A stretch of 64,000 nt of DNA from UBA11346 sp038060575 (GCA_964652775.1 CAZZAM010000001.1:124001-188000), one strand, 5' to 3'; numbered from the stretch's first letter, positions 1 to 9,442 are shown. Notes: a model not told the origin generated them from the sequence alone. Made by a program: numbers and translations.

Positions 1-3000
1 AGACACTTGGTCGGCCCGTCTTCCTTGGCAAAACGCAGATCCGCATACTGGATCGGCGAAGGACGCGGCTTGTAAGTCGGTACATGCTCCCCGAATTGGA
101 TGTACCCAGGATGATCGAGGTAGAAGTGTTGGCGGCCAGTCAGCGTCCGCCATGGCACAGCATTCTCAACGTTGTACGTAAACGGCGAATACGGACGTCC
201 ATTGCCAATGAGTCCAGACCACATCGGACTATTAAGCAAACGCGATGGCTTCGACTGCAGCTCTTTATAGGTGACTTTTGCACCGCGCATTTTTTCGGCG
301 AGATGTACCAAAGGGACTCCAGTGCGCTCTTCCATGTCTTTGTAGGAACGATACGCGAGTTCACCGTTAGTGACCGATGCACAGCGCAGGATAACGTCGC
401 ACACCTGCTCGTCTTCAGCAAGCGATGGATATGCCTTACCGTCAAATTTATACGGCCGTTTTTCGTGCATGAGACTGTCGTATTCGTCTTCGATGCGATA
501 ATGGGTGCCATGTGCACCCAGTCCATTCGCCCGCGCAAGTGGCCCAAATGAACAGAATTGGTTGAATACGTTTGGATACTCACGTGTAACGACCCGCATG
601 GATGGCATCGTCTTACCGGGAATTGCCTCGCACTCGCCTTTCTTCCAATCACTCATCGTGACCTGACTAATCTCGCCAGCAGAGTCGTGCGATAACGGTG
701 TCACTACCAGGTCCTTGATCGGATCCGGGAAGTGTCGAATCGATAATTCAGAAAATCGCTTTGCCAATCCCTTAAATATTTGCCAATCACTCTTGGACTC
801 CCAGCACGGTGGGACAGCCGCAGACAGCGGATGAATAAAGCTGTGCATATCGGTCGAATTAAGGTCTGCCTTCTCATACCACGATGCAGCAGGCAGTACA
901 ATATCACTGTACAATGCCGAGGTATCCATTCGGAAATTCAGATCGACAACAAGATCCATTTTCCCAGTCGGTGCCTTGTCATGCCAGACCACTTCTTTGG
1001 CTTGGTCCTTAGCGATATCGTCCGTCGCAATGGCGTTGGTGTGGGTTCCGAGATAGTGCTTGAGGAAATATTCATGCCCCTTCGCACTCGTACCAATGGC
1101 ATTGCCACGCCAAATGATCCAGACCCGTGGCCAGTTAGCGGCAGCATCTGGATCTTCGACCGAAAATTTCAACTTGCCTGATTTGAGGCGCGCAACGGTG
1201 TCCTTGATAATTTCGTCGTCCGTCTTTGCGCCGGCCTTCTCCGCATTACTGACAACCGTGAATGGACTGATGTCAAATTGCGGATAAAATGGCATCCATC
1301 CACTGCGCACCGAACGCACCTGCAAATCCATCGTGTGGCCCTGGGCCAAACTTCCAGGTGGCTGGTGCTGCGGAACGCTGTGATAATCCGTGAATGACTT
1401 TTCATAGCGCCACTGATCGGTGTTGACGTAATGCCAACTCGTCCCATTTTGCAGTCGCGAAGCCGGGATCCAGTCCTTAGCGAATGCAATCGACCCCCAT
1501 GACTCTCCTGGGGCTAGTTTTTCTTGCCCAACATAGTGGGCTAACCCACCGCCATTCACCCCAACGCAGCCACAAAACATCAATGCATGAATGCCGGCGC
1601 GGTACATCAGGTTAGCATGATACCAATGATTGATTCCAGCCCCGATGATGATGATGCACTTACCTTTGGTCAGCTCCGCCGTGGTTCCCCACTCACGAGC
1701 AAAGCGAATGACAGCGTCTTTACCCATGCCCGTATAGCGCTCACTCCAGGCTGGGGTGTAGGGAGCGTCCGCATCATCGTACGATGCGGGGTATTCACCT
1801 GCCAATCCACGTTGCACACCGTATTGCGCCATTAATACATCGTAGACCGTCGCAACCGTGATCTCTTTTCCGTCTTTTCCTTTCAGTCGCTTCACTGGAA
1901 CGCCGCGCAGACGCTCCTTGCCTGCACCAAAATCATCAAACACAGTCTGAACCACTGCGTCGTTTCCAGTCAGGAACGTCAGTGCAGGATTAATGGCGCT
2001 TCCATCGACCAGATCTTTGAGTTGGAGATTCCACTTGCCCTTCTGTTTAGCCCAACGCGAACCGACTGCGCCAAGTGGAACGCGCACATCGTTGGCATCG
2101 ACATCCCACATGAGAAACTGCCAGTCCGGATTTTCGATTTGCGCATTCCTGGTGTCAGCCAAACGATTGGGGCGCAGCAACTGTCCAGCTCGCCAACTTC
2201 CATTTTCTTCGCGTAATTCGACAAGAAGCGGTCCGTCAGTAAACTTCTTGGTGTATTCAAAGAAATAGGGAACCTGTCTCTGGTGATGGAATTCAGTAAG
2301 CAACACATGATTCACCGCCATCCACCAAGCCCCATCTTGGCCAGCATGAAGCGGAATCCATTCGTCAGCATACTTAGCGACTTGGTTAAAGTCCGGAGCA
2401 AAGACCCACATCTTTGTCCCATTATGCCGCGATTCAGCCGCAAAGTGGCAATCCGGTGTTCGCGTCATGTTCAAATTCGAACCCATTACCGCGAGCAATT
2501 TTGCGTTGTACCAATCTGCCGACTCGTGCACATCTGTCTGCTCACCCCAGCACTCGGGCGAAGCTGAGGGCAAATCGCAATACCAATCGTAAAAAGATAA
2601 TGAGATGCCACCGATCAACTGCATGAACCGTGCACCAGCAGCATAGCTGACCATCGACATGGCTGGGATCGGGGAGAACCCAGCAATTCGATCTGGACCG
2701 TGTGCCTTGGCTGTATGCAACGATGCCGCAGCTATGATTTCGTTAACCGTGTCCCAATCGGTGCGACGGAATCCGCCCTTACCACGCGCCTTTTGCCAAG
2801 ATCCCCGAACATCCGGTACGGCAACCAGCGATTTCCAAGCCTCTACCGGATCGTCGTGTTGCGTCTTTGCCTCACGCCAACGATCAAGTAATGCCCCTCG
2901 AATATAGGGATAACGAACCCGCAAAGGAGAATACAGATACCACGAATAACTAATACCCCGCTGACATCCGCGCGGCTCATACGGTGGAATTCCGTGCTCA

Positions 3001-3209
3001 AGCGAAGGGTAGTCCAGCGCCTGCATCTCCCAAGTCACAATGCCGTTCTTGACGTAGATGTTCCACGAACATGACCCAGTGCAGTTCACCCCGTGGGTGC
3101 TGCGCACCACTTTATCGTGTTGCCAGCGATTACGGTAGAATTCCTCCCAACTGCGTAGGCTGGGATCGTCATGATCTTTAATCCAATCGTTGGCCGTCCG
3201 GTTCACCAT
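1..3209 (-). CDS. narG: Respiratory nitrate reductase alpha subunit (partial, 3' end outside window)
   Basis: Catalytic molybdopterin subunit that reduces nitrate to nitrite in anaerobic respiration; in the family it sits on the cytoplasmic side with NarH and NarI. About 1,070 codons are visible of a usual length near 1,240, open to the left edge. The N-terminal region has RSTHGVNCTGSCSW and EPRGCQRG, giving the His and three Cys that bind the FS0 iron-sulfur cluster. GEQTDVHESADWYN carries the Asp that binds molybdenum in E. coli NarG. There is no Tat signal, which favours cytoplasmic NarG over an exported nitrite oxidoreductase. The ATG at 3209 is chosen because GAGGA lies just upstream and the start is 16 bases after the stop of the Rrf2-cytochrome gene, so the two are likely one operon. 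narH, narJ and narI would be expected beyond the left edge. Confidence 0.93.
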   Translation of the reverse strand, partial: MVNRTANDWIKDHDDPSLRSWEEFYRNRWQHDKVVRSTHGVNCTGSCSWNIYVKNGIVTWEMQALDYPSLEHGIPPYEPRGCQRGISYSWYLYSPLRVRYPYIRGALLDRWREAKTQHDDPVEAWKSLVAVPDVRGSWQKARGKGGFRRTDWDTVNEIIAAASLHTAKAHGPDRIAGFSPIPAMSMVSYAAGARFMQLIGGISLSFYDWYCDLPSASPECWGEQTDVHESADWYNAKLLAVMGSNLNMTRTPDCHFAAESRHNGTKMWVFAPDFNQVAKYADEWIPLHAGQDGAWWMAVNHVLLTEFHHQRQVPYFFEYTKKFTDGPLLVELREENGSWRAGQLLRPNRLADTRNAQIENPDWQFLMWDVDANDVRVPLGAVGSRWAKQKGKWNLQLKDLVDGSAINPALTFLTGNDAVVQTVFDDFGAGKERLRGVPVKRLKGKDGKEITVATVYDVLMAQYGVQRGLAGEYPASYDDADAPYTPAWSERYTGMGKDAVIRFAREWGTTAELTKGKCIIIIGAGINHWYHANLMYRAGIHALMFCGCVGVNGGGLAHYVGQEKLAPGESWGSIAFAKDWIPASRLQNGTSWHYVNTDQWRYEKSFTDYHSVPQHQPPGSLAQGHTMDLQVRSVRSGWMPFYPQFDISPFTVVSNAEKAGAKTDDEIIKDTVARLKSGKLKFSVEDPDAAANWPRVWIIWRGNAIGTSAKGHEYFLKHYLGTHTNAIATDDIAKDQAKEVVWHDKAPTGKMDLVVDLNFRMDTSALYSDIVLPAASWYEKADLNSTDMHSFIHPLSAAVPPCWESKSDWQIFKGLAKRFSELSIRHFPDPIKDLVVTPLSHDSAGEISQVTMSDWKKGECEAIPGKTMPSMRVVTREYPNVFNQFCSFGPLARANGLGAHGTHYRIEDEYDSLMHEKRPYKFDGKAYPSLAEDEQVCDVILRCASVTNGELAYRSYKDMEERTGVPLVHLAEKMRGAKVTYKELQSKPSRLLNSPMWSGLIGNGRPYSPFTYNVENAVPWRTLTGRQHFYLDHPGYIQFGEHVPTYKPRPSPIQYADLRFAKEDGPTKC

Positions 3210-3225
3210 GTGGTCCTCGTCATGT

Positions 3226-4518
3226 TCAGGATTTGGGAGTTGAGAACTTCGCCGTCAGCGACTTGCGGACGGAATGAATTCGATCTTTCCACAGCAGACT
3301 GATCACCATCAAGACCGTGATCGCCACCACTAGGGCTATGAAGTAGAGGATACCAGCGCGATTTGCTACGCTTGAAGAAGGCCTTGCCTCGCTTGCCGCC
3401 AACACCAAGTAGGCTGTCAGCGACCGTACCTCATCAGCCTCAATAGGATGCTCGGCAAACACCGACCGCATGATCGGCGTTCCCGGAGCAGTAAGCCAAC
3501 CAGACAATCCACGGCTTCCGCCAAGTCGACTCGCGACCTGGGTCAGGTCTGGTCCCAGCCTTCCTCCACCACCCCAAAACAAACCCGACACCGCATGGCA
3601 GGAAATGCAGGAAGGACCGCCTTTGTGAAGTACAGCCTTTCCCTCAAAAAGATCCTGACCGCGCCGTTCATCTTCGGGGGTTGCTGGCACCACCACTGCA
3701 GCAACAGTCGCACTGCCACCTTTTTGCGAAACACCGTCAATATAATCAATGATACTCGCCACTTGAGCGTCGCTGAGACCAGGGTTCGACGGCATAACAA
3801 GATTATTTGCCTCCTTTACCATTTGCTGAGCATGCGCATCGCCAGAATCGATCACCTTCTTAGGATCGCGAATGAATTGCGTCAACCACTCCCGTGTTTG
3901 ACGACCACTGACATTGAGCAAGTCAGGACCTACCAATTTTGAACCTCCTATCGTATGGCATCCGACACATGCCTGTTTATATAATTGTTCACCTTCATCA
4001 GCCGCACTTGCACTAAGCGAAAATACGAGAAGCACGCCCAAAAGCACAGCGGCTCTTGTGCGACGTGACGACAGCGGGCTCGTCCGACCGTGCTTTTTTC
4101 TGGAAATAACAGGCTGTTTTGCGCATATATCAGCCAGTGTCCTGGTCTCAATAAATTTTAAGTAGGCGTTAAGAACCTTCCGCCACGCGTGATGGGTCAG
4201 GCAAGATTTTTCTCCGCGATAGATATGCCTGCTGGTATGCAGACCATGCGGCGCACTTGTGAATCCTTCGATCACGGTAATGACCTCCTTCAAGCGAATT
4301 TGTTTTGCTGGCTTGGCGAGTTGGTATCCACCACCGGCTCCTCGAACTGCCGCGACCAATCCTGACTTACTCAAGGTCCAAAGAATCTTCGCCGTATAGT
4401 TGACAGGAATACCGCACTGGCGCGAAACATCCTGACCCTGTCTTCGCTCTCCCTCCGGCAACTGAGCAAGATTCGCCAAGGCACGAAGGGCGTATTCAGT
4501 GGTAGTCGAGACGATCAT
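3226..4518 (-). CDS. Fusion of Rrf2-type regulator and membrane diheme cytochrome c (NarC-like)
   Basis: A 430-residue protein. Residues 1-135 are an Rrf2 winged helix-turn-helix regulator starting with the classic MIVSTTTEYALRAL. Residues 151-155 are basic and 156-171 hydrophobic, ending in SASA like a signal peptide. Two cytochrome c domains follow, with heme motifs CVGCH (184-188) and CISCH (304-308) and likely Met ligands near 242 and 350. Residues 388-409 form a C-terminal membrane helix. Thermus nar operons have a membrane diheme cytochrome NarC ahead of narG, so the cytochrome half probably passes electrons to nitrate reductase. The Rrf2 half keeps one Cys and a His in SCLTHHAW but lacks the upstream Cys residues of IscR/NsrR, so cluster binding is uncertain. 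No ATG lies at the domain junction. Signal cleavage would release the regulator into the cytoplasm. Gene boundaries are clear; the state of the mature protein is inference. Confidence 0.88.
   Translation of the reverse strand: MIVSTTTEYALRALANLAQLPEGERRQGQDVSRQCGIPVNYTAKILWTLSKSGLVAAVRGAGGGYQLAKPAKQIRLKEVITVIEGFTSAPHGLHTSRHIYRGEKSCLTHHAWRKVLNAYLKFIETRTLADICAKQPVISRKKHGRTSPLSSRRTRAAVLLGVLLVFSLSASAADEGEQLYKQACVGCHTIGGSKLVGPDLLNVSGRQTREWLTQFIRDPKKVIDSGDAHAQQMVKEANNLVMPSNPGLSDAQVASIIDYIDGVSQKGGSATVAAVVVPATPEDERRGQDLFEGKAVLHKGGPSCISCHAVSGLFWGGGGRLGPDLTQVASRLGGSRGLSGWLTAPGTPIMRSVFAEHPIEADEVRSLTAYLVLAASEARPSSSVANRAGILYFIALVVAITVLMVISLLWKDRIHSVRKSLTAKFSTPKS
4093..4099 (-). promoter_or_regulatory. In-frame slippery heptamer A AAA AAG at the Rrf2/cytochrome junction
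   Basis: Codons 140-142 of the fusion gene read AGA AAA AAG, so the heptamer A AAA AAG is in the exact phase of the E. coli dnaX minus-one frameshift site. It falls between the end of the Rrf2 domain and the signal-like helix. A minus-one shift would add about 25 residues and stop within the signal-helix coding region, giving a free regulator. I did not find a clear stimulatory hairpin or upstream Shine-Dalgarno by eye, so function is unproven. Confidence 0.35.
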
Positions 4519-4875
4519 TTGTGGATTAGTGTATCAAGATATCCTCTATTTGGCAACGTCAATACAGATGTCATCTAGACCGTTGCATCTATGTGGATGG
4601 GCATTGGACGGTGGCGTTCATTACATGGGCGATGGACTAGGTATGTCCGCGCACACGCCTCCTGTATCCGACATTCCGCAACACAATGGAAATTGAATGT
4701 ATTGCGACTTTCAGACTCCCGGACCTCCGGACGGCTGCGTTCAGGATGATTCCCGAAAGTTTGAAAACCGGGTGGATCACTCAGCGGATAGCCATGTGTT
4801 CCTCCAAACCGTTTCTCAGCCTTGCCGATAGAGCCAGTCCATGGACAGCGCCAGCCCTTTCACCGCTTGATTGTA
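4519..4875. other. Intergenic gap with promoter and a degenerate dispersed repeat
   Basis: The gap lies between the start of the Rrf2-cytochrome gene and the stop of the beta-helix lipoprotein gene. It holds the promoter at 4528-4556. At about 4720-4752 a stretch containing CCGGACCTCCGGAC and GCTGCGTTCAGGATGA resembles the repeat plus flank found near 42280-42330. I see no credible gene, RNA or strong terminator in the rest. Confidence 0.5.
4528..4556 (-). promoter_or_regulatory. Sigma-70-like promoter for the Rrf2-cytochrome/nar operon, probably leaderless
   Basis: On the minus strand TTGCCA (4556-4551) and TACACT (4533-4528) are separated by 17 bases, a good match to the housekeeping consensus. 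Transcription would begin about 6-8 bases after the -10 box, within three bases of the ATG at 4518. No ribosome binding site lies in front of that ATG, which fits a leaderless mRNA. The call rests on consensus match only. Confidence 0.4.
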
Positions 4876-7206
4876 TCAGTACTTGAGGCTGATGTGGTTC
4901 TCGGGCCCGGTAACACCACGGATGTTCTGCGTTGTCGTGGTGATTTTATTTTCGCCCTTGTGCAAGGTCCACGTGAACGTGTCGCCGCTGGGTTGCCAGG
5001 GGCCTTCGTTCACCTTGACGAGGTAGGTTGCGAATCCCGGTGTCTGCGTGGTCATGACCACGTCCAGTTTTCCTACGCCCGCATCATACAAGGCGATCTT
5101 CGCCTCACCGAGGGTCCAAAACATCTCGTTCGGATTTGTCGGCGACTCGCGGCGATGCCAAGGGATCTCGCGATTCCAGTCATCGATGAGCATGAAGGCG
5201 TTATCACCAAAATCCTTGGGCGAATCGAGCAGGTTATTATTGCCGATATACATCAGGAATGCGTACTTCGAAACTGACACCAAGGTCGCATCCTTCTTTT
5301 CTCGTTTCTCGCCAACCACCTGCTGCATGTTCTTGTTCTCTGTCTTGATCCGTTCACTGCGAATTTCATACGAACTGAGCGGAATACCTACGTCATCCTT
5401 GCGCTCATAGTACGCATCGACGGTCGCATCAAAAATGACCCATTTACGGAACTGGTTCGACCAGACATCAGTGACCGTGTGCTCGGTGCCTGGTTCACGC
5501 AGTCGAATATCCATGAGCCGCGAGGTATAACCCAGGCTGTTTGCACAGGCCAGCATAACGTCGGCGTACTGCAGGCAGAAAAATCTCCCACCCTTCGCGC
5601 CTTCGGGAATTATCTCTAATGCACTGTCGCTGACGATGCTGGGATGGTCGAACCGGAAGCGTCCTTTGACCCAGGTCATCAACCGACACATCTTATCGAG
5701 TTCGTCTTTACCATCCTTCACGACGTCATCGAGTTTATAGGTCTCGCGCAGGAGCTTGAGCTTGGGATTATCTAAACGGTCATACGCAAATCGATCAGCA
5801 AATGTGCTGGTGATGATGTCCGGGTTCAGCACATCGAGGATTTCGATCTCACCGCCGGCCGCAGTCGCTTTTTCTCCTTTGGCAAGCTTGGCGAGATCGG
5901 GACCGGTGCGTGCGATAGGCTTGGCAACAACCGGTAACGGTGCTGGCTTGAATTCTGGCGGCGTCCATCCAGCGGCATAGGTCCCTTTCAAGGCGGCAAA
6001 TGGATTTCCGCCAGACGTTCCCGCTGCCTCGGCCATGCCACTCTTGGCCGCGAACGCCGGATACGCACCGCTAGCCCAGTTTCCATTGGCGGCAAAGCCC
6101 GTCACCATGTCGTTGGCCTGATACCATCCTTGCTGAGCTTCCGTCGCCGCGCTGCCGCAATTGTAGAAAACATTGTCCTTCACCACGCCATCGTTAGCTC
6201 CCTCCAGAAACACGACGGCATGCGGCTCATCGCGACTTGAGGAGATGAACACGTTGTGTTCTACGGCAACACCAGGGACCGCGACAACTCCGGCGCAGGT
6301 CACATCCTCAAACACATTGTCCTTGATGATGAATCCCCTGCTGCGCGGACTGATCAGCCGAAATGCTTTGGCATGGCAGGTCTTGGCATAGTTGCCCTCG
6401 ATCAGGATATTCTCGCACACTTGGCCGTCAGCGAGATAGCGAGCCAAGAATATGGCCGGATAACCCACGCCGCCCTGGTTGACCAAGGTGAAACGATTGT
6501 TGCGAATAACATGATTCTTGCCGGCCAAACGAATGCCGTCCCATATCGTGTCCTGAATCACGTTACCCTCGACGATGTTCCCATCGCCCGTGAGTTGAAT
6601 GGGAAAGTAATTCACGCGGGTCAGGATGTTGCCTTTGATCAGGCAATTCCTGGTCTCACCCAGGCACATGACGCCGCTGAGATACTTCCGCCCATGGTGG
6701 ATATTGTTGCCGATGACCTGACATCCCTCGACGTTGTTCAATTCAATGAATGCCCAGTTCGGATCTGCGGTGCCGGCCTTGTAGTTGAACTTGACAGCAT
6801 AGCCGGGGACATCGTAGGCGAACTCAAATCCCGTCAGGTGGGTGAAGTTTGAGTTGATCGCGACACTCCGAACCAGCACACCCGGACCGCCAACAAAACG
6901 GATTGGCTTGTCCTTCGTGCCGTGGTTTTTCGTCGTTACGCGTTCTTCGTACGTACCCGGGCGGATCTGCACGACGTCGCCAGCCTGCGCCGCATCCGCC
7001 GCCTTCTGCATACTCCGGAACGGATGCGCAGCAGAGCCATCATGCTTGTCGTCACCACTCGGGTCGACCACGATGGTCGGTGTCAACGGAACTGAAATCG
7101 GCGTCGCCAGGACGACCGGTGAACGATTATCTCCGCACGATGTAGTGACCATCACCACAAGTGTAAGGCCCAGGCTAAGCGACAGGAGGCGTTGCTGGAT
7201 GCTCAT
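4876..7206 (-). CDS. Lipoprotein with right-handed beta-helix and transglutaminase-like domain
   Basis: A 776-residue protein from the ATG at 7206; a longer reading to 7254 adds 16 residues without a signal. Residues 1-24 form a signal ending in MVTTSC, a weak lipobox. Residues about 45-360 are a parallel beta-helix with many NxF/NxI rungs, opening with VDPSGDDKHDGSAAHPF as in DUF1565/pectate-lyase-like proteins. Residues about 495-600 resemble a transglutaminase-like cysteine protease fold with Cys544 (FFCLQYA), His576 (EHTVTDVW) and Asp593 (VIFDATVD) as a plausible triad. A C-terminal beta-rich region follows. The beta-helix suggests binding or cutting acidic polysaccharide and the second domain amide chemistry, but no substrate can be assigned. 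It lies about 100 bases after the oxidoreductase gene on the same strand. Confidence 0.82.
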   Translation of the reverse strand: MSIQQRLLSLSLGLTLVVMVTTSCGDNRSPVVLATPISVPLTPTIVVDPSGDDKHDGSAAHPFRSMQKAADAAQAGDVVQIRPGTYEERVTTKNHGTKDKPIRFVGGPGVLVRSVAINSNFTHLTGFEFAYDVPGYAVKFNYKAGTADPNWAFIELNNVEGCQVIGNNIHHGRKYLSGVMCLGETRNCLIKGNILTRVNYFPIQLTGDGNIVEGNVIQDTIWDGIRLAGKNHVIRNNRFTLVNQGGVGYPAIFLARYLADGQVCENILIEGNYAKTCHAKAFRLISPRSRGFIIKDNVFEDVTCAGVVAVPGVAVEHNVFISSSRDEPHAVVFLEGANDGVVKDNVFYNCGSAATEAQQGWYQANDMVTGFAANGNWASGAYPAFAAKSGMAEAAGTSGGNPFAALKGTYAAGWTPPEFKPAPLPVVAKPIARTGPDLAKLAKGEKATAAGGEIEILDVLNPDIITSTFADRFAYDRLDNPKLKLLRETYKLDDVVKDGKDELDKMCRLMTWVKGRFRFDHPSIVSDSALEIIPEGAKGGRFFCLQYADVMLACANSLGYTSRLMDIRLREPGTEHTVTDVWSNQFRKWVIFDATVDAYYERKDDVGIPLSSYEIRSERIKTENKNMQQVVGEKREKKDATLVSVSKYAFLMYIGNNNLLDSPKDFGDNAFMLIDDWNREIPWHRRESPTNPNEMFWTLGEAKIALYDAGVGKLDVVMTTQTPGFATYLVKVNEGPWQPSGDTFTWTLHKGENKITTTTQNIRGVTGPENHISLKY

Positions 7207-7307
7207 ATGTATCTGATCCTGAGTTGATCTGACTGTGAAAGAGGATGGATCCACTCGACTGCTAGTCTATCTCCGCTGGCCATTCATTTCGGACATAAAC
7301 TTCAGCG

Positions 7308-8363
7308 TTAGAACCCCGCCCAGATGCGCGGATTCTGCGTGCGACACGTTTCCAGGACAGCAATCGTCTGTCGCACGCTTTCGGGAGTAATGTCCAGGGC
7401 GACGCCATCACGGACGGCAGCCACGAGGTTGTCAAAGAAACCGGCAAATCCGCGCGCTTTGACCACTGGCACCAACTCGTCCTGCCAAGGTAACACATCG
7501 TCATTCTTGTAGCTGCGATTAACGGCCGGACCATCTTGGATGGCAATGGCCGGCGCGGCCTTGGGGTCGAACCACTTCAGTTTGATCCCCTCCGGGGTCA
7601 GGATCAGCCCACCGCACGTGCCAGCAATCATCCATGGCGGCTGCGGCGGGAAGGCCATGCAGTTCGAAGACATCACATCGATCACTGCTCCGTTTGCACA
7701 ACGCAACAGAATTTGGCAATGATCGTCGGCATCGCCGGGCGTTACAGTCCGCTGGAGATCCGCGAATACATCGCGTACTGGACTGTCGATCAGGTGCAGG
7801 CATTCATCAACCAAGTGCGAGGCGTGCACATTGTGCAACCCACCGCCCTTGGCCTTGCGCATTACCCAATCATTGCGACGGGTAAACGAGGTGCGATTGC
7901 ACGACACCTGCACGATTCGTCCTAAGCGACCGGACTTCAAGATCTGACGAATCGCCACCATGTCATCCGAGTAGCGGTACGGATGATAGCAGGTCAGCAG
8001 ACGCTTCGCGTGCTGTGCTGTAGCGATCATGCGGTCTGCCTCGGCGGTGCCCTGACACATGGGCTTATCAACCGCGACGTGGAGTCCGCGTTCAAGACAG
8101 TCGATGGCTTCCTGGCCATGACCACCGCTAGGCGTTGCCAAAACAATCAACTCACCGATTGGATCCTCGAGGAAGTCAGCAAAGGAGGCATACGTCCGAC
8201 AACCGATCTCGGCCTCAGCTTCGGCGCGCCGAGCGGCAACTGGCTCAATGGCCGCAACCACGCGAAAACGTGGATGGCCTTTGAGCATTTGTTTCCAATG
8301 GATGTCCCAGCCTGCTCGACCAAGCCCGGCGATGACCGTGGCGACCGGCGCACTGGATGTCAT
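7308..8363 (-). CDS. Gfo/Idh/MocA family NAD(P)-dependent oxidoreductase
   Basis: A 351-residue cytoplasmic dehydrogenase of the family that oxidises or reduces sugars, inositols and their derivatives. An N-terminal Rossmann fold begins at VIAGLGRAGWD (residues 10-20). The family's E-K-P motif appears as DKP at 99-101, with Lys100 the expected catalytic residue. The C-terminal half (about 125-351) is the usual alpha/beta substrate domain and includes HNVHASHLVDECLHL. The start overlaps the stop of the upstream epimerase gene by one base (TGATG), so the two are translationally coupled. The substrate cannot be read from the sequence. Confidence 0.9.
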   Translation of the reverse strand: MTSSAPVATVIAGLGRAGWDIHWKQMLKGHPRFRVVAAIEPVAARRAEAEAEIGCRTYASFADFLEDPIGELIVLATPSGGHGQEAIDCLERGLHVAVDKPMCQGTAEADRMIATAQHAKRLLTCYHPYRYSDDMVAIRQILKSGRLGRIVQVSCNRTSFTRRNDWVMRKAKGGGLHNVHASHLVDECLHLIDSPVRDVFADLQRTVTPGDADDHCQILLRCANGAVIDVMSSNCMAFPPQPPWMIAGTCGGLILTPEGIKLKWFDPKAAPAIAIQDGPAVNRSYKNDDVLPWQDELVPVVKARGFAGFFDNLVAAVRDGVALDITPESVRQTIAVLETCRTQNPRIWAGF

Positions 8364-9442
8364 CAGTATTTCCCATCGGTGGTCTGGAAGTGGGTCGGCT
8401 TACCCAAGGATTTACGACCAGCGGCAAGCCAGTCCGCTGTCCAGCGCACAACGGTGGCCGGGGTCACGGTTGGATAGCCGAACCGTTCCAGCAACCGTCC
8501 TCCATCGTTGAGGTACATGCGTGGCGCCAGCGTCCCAGAAAATTTCGCCTTTTTACCCAGGTATTGTCCCGCATTGATCGCTACGCGCTCGACGGTCAGC
8601 GTCTCGGGGCCAGTTAAGTTGACGAACGCCGACGGCGAGGCGCACAGTTCCAAGCAGCGCAGAATCATGCGATTCGCATCGCCCTGCCAAATGCCATTGA
8701 AGCACGGCACCGAGATATCAACTGGCGCATCATCAAGAATCTGCCGGACTACGTCATGGATCACACCGTAGCGTAGATCGAGCGAGTAGTTGAGTCGTAC
8801 GATGCATACCTTGGTACCAGCACTGCGACTCGCGTATTCGAACACGCGCTCACGGGCCAAAGCGGACATCGCGTATTCACCAATCGGAACCGGTGTCACG
8901 TTCTCATCGCAACCGCCGCTTGCGGGTTCGGCCAACGGATAGACGCAGCCAGTCGACATCGCCACGATGTTTGCGTCGGCATAGCGACGCGCGACGTATG
9001 CAGGAGCCACCGCATTCATCGCCCATGTTGCCGACGAATCACCACTGGTGCCAAATTTTTTCCCGGCGAGGAAAACGACCCGCTTGGAGTCGGGCAGCTT
9101 ATCGACCGCAGTAGGATTCAGGAGATCGCACGGCACGGTGGTGACGCCAGCCTGCTCAAGCCGCTCGCGCGATCCCTTCTCGCTGAATCGTGAAACACCG
9201 ATCACCTTTGCTTTTGAACCAGCCTGCTTGAGCGCCCGCACAGCCAACATGGCCATGCTGATGCCCATCTTTCCGGCAACACCCAGAAGAACGAGGTCGC
9301 CTTTCCCAGCGCCAAGACTGGCGACCAGATCCGGCTGCGGCCTGGCGAGAAAATCATCGAGCGCGTTTTCGTCAGCGAAACCTGTCGGCAATGTTGACTC
9401 AGATCCAGGCATGGTCATCTCCGGTAAGGTGAGCACATGCAA
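8363..9442 (-). CDS. NAD-dependent epimerase/dehydratase family protein
   Basis: A 359-residue extended short-chain dehydrogenase-type protein. The nucleotide-binding region is GVAGKMGISMAMLAV near residues 54-68, a variant of the glycine motif. MSTGCVYP near 160-167 is the usual strand with the catalytic Ser/Thr. The expected YxxxK is replaced by YAMSA, so the catalytic Lys is missing or displaced and epimerase activity is not assured. The start may be ATG codon 9 or 11. It is coupled to the oxidoreductase gene downstream, suggesting a shared sugar-related pathway. Upstream is a strong inverted repeat at 9490-9602. Confidence 0.85.
   Translation of the reverse strand: MHVLTLPEMTMPGSESTLPTGFADENALDDFLARPQPDLVASLGAGKGDLVLLGVAGKMGISMAMLAVRALKQAGSKAKVIGVSRFSEKGSRERLEQAGVTTVPCDLLNPTAVDKLPDSKRVVFLAGKKFGTSGDSSATWAMNAVAPAYVARRYADANIVAMSTGCVYPLAEPASGGCDENVTPVPIGEYAMSALARERVFEYASRSAGTKVCIVRLNYSLDLRYGVIHDVVRQILDDAPVDISVPCFNGIWQGDANRMILRCLELCASPSAFVNLTGPETLTVERVAINAGQYLGKKAKFSGTLAPRMYLNDGGRLLERFGYPTVTPATVVRWTADWLAAGRKSLGKPTHFQTTDGKY

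Noticed and set aside
1..3209. Nitrite oxidoreductase (NxrA) instead of NarG
   Set aside because: The N-terminal region closely follows cytoplasmic NarG as I recall it from E. coli and no Tat signal is present.
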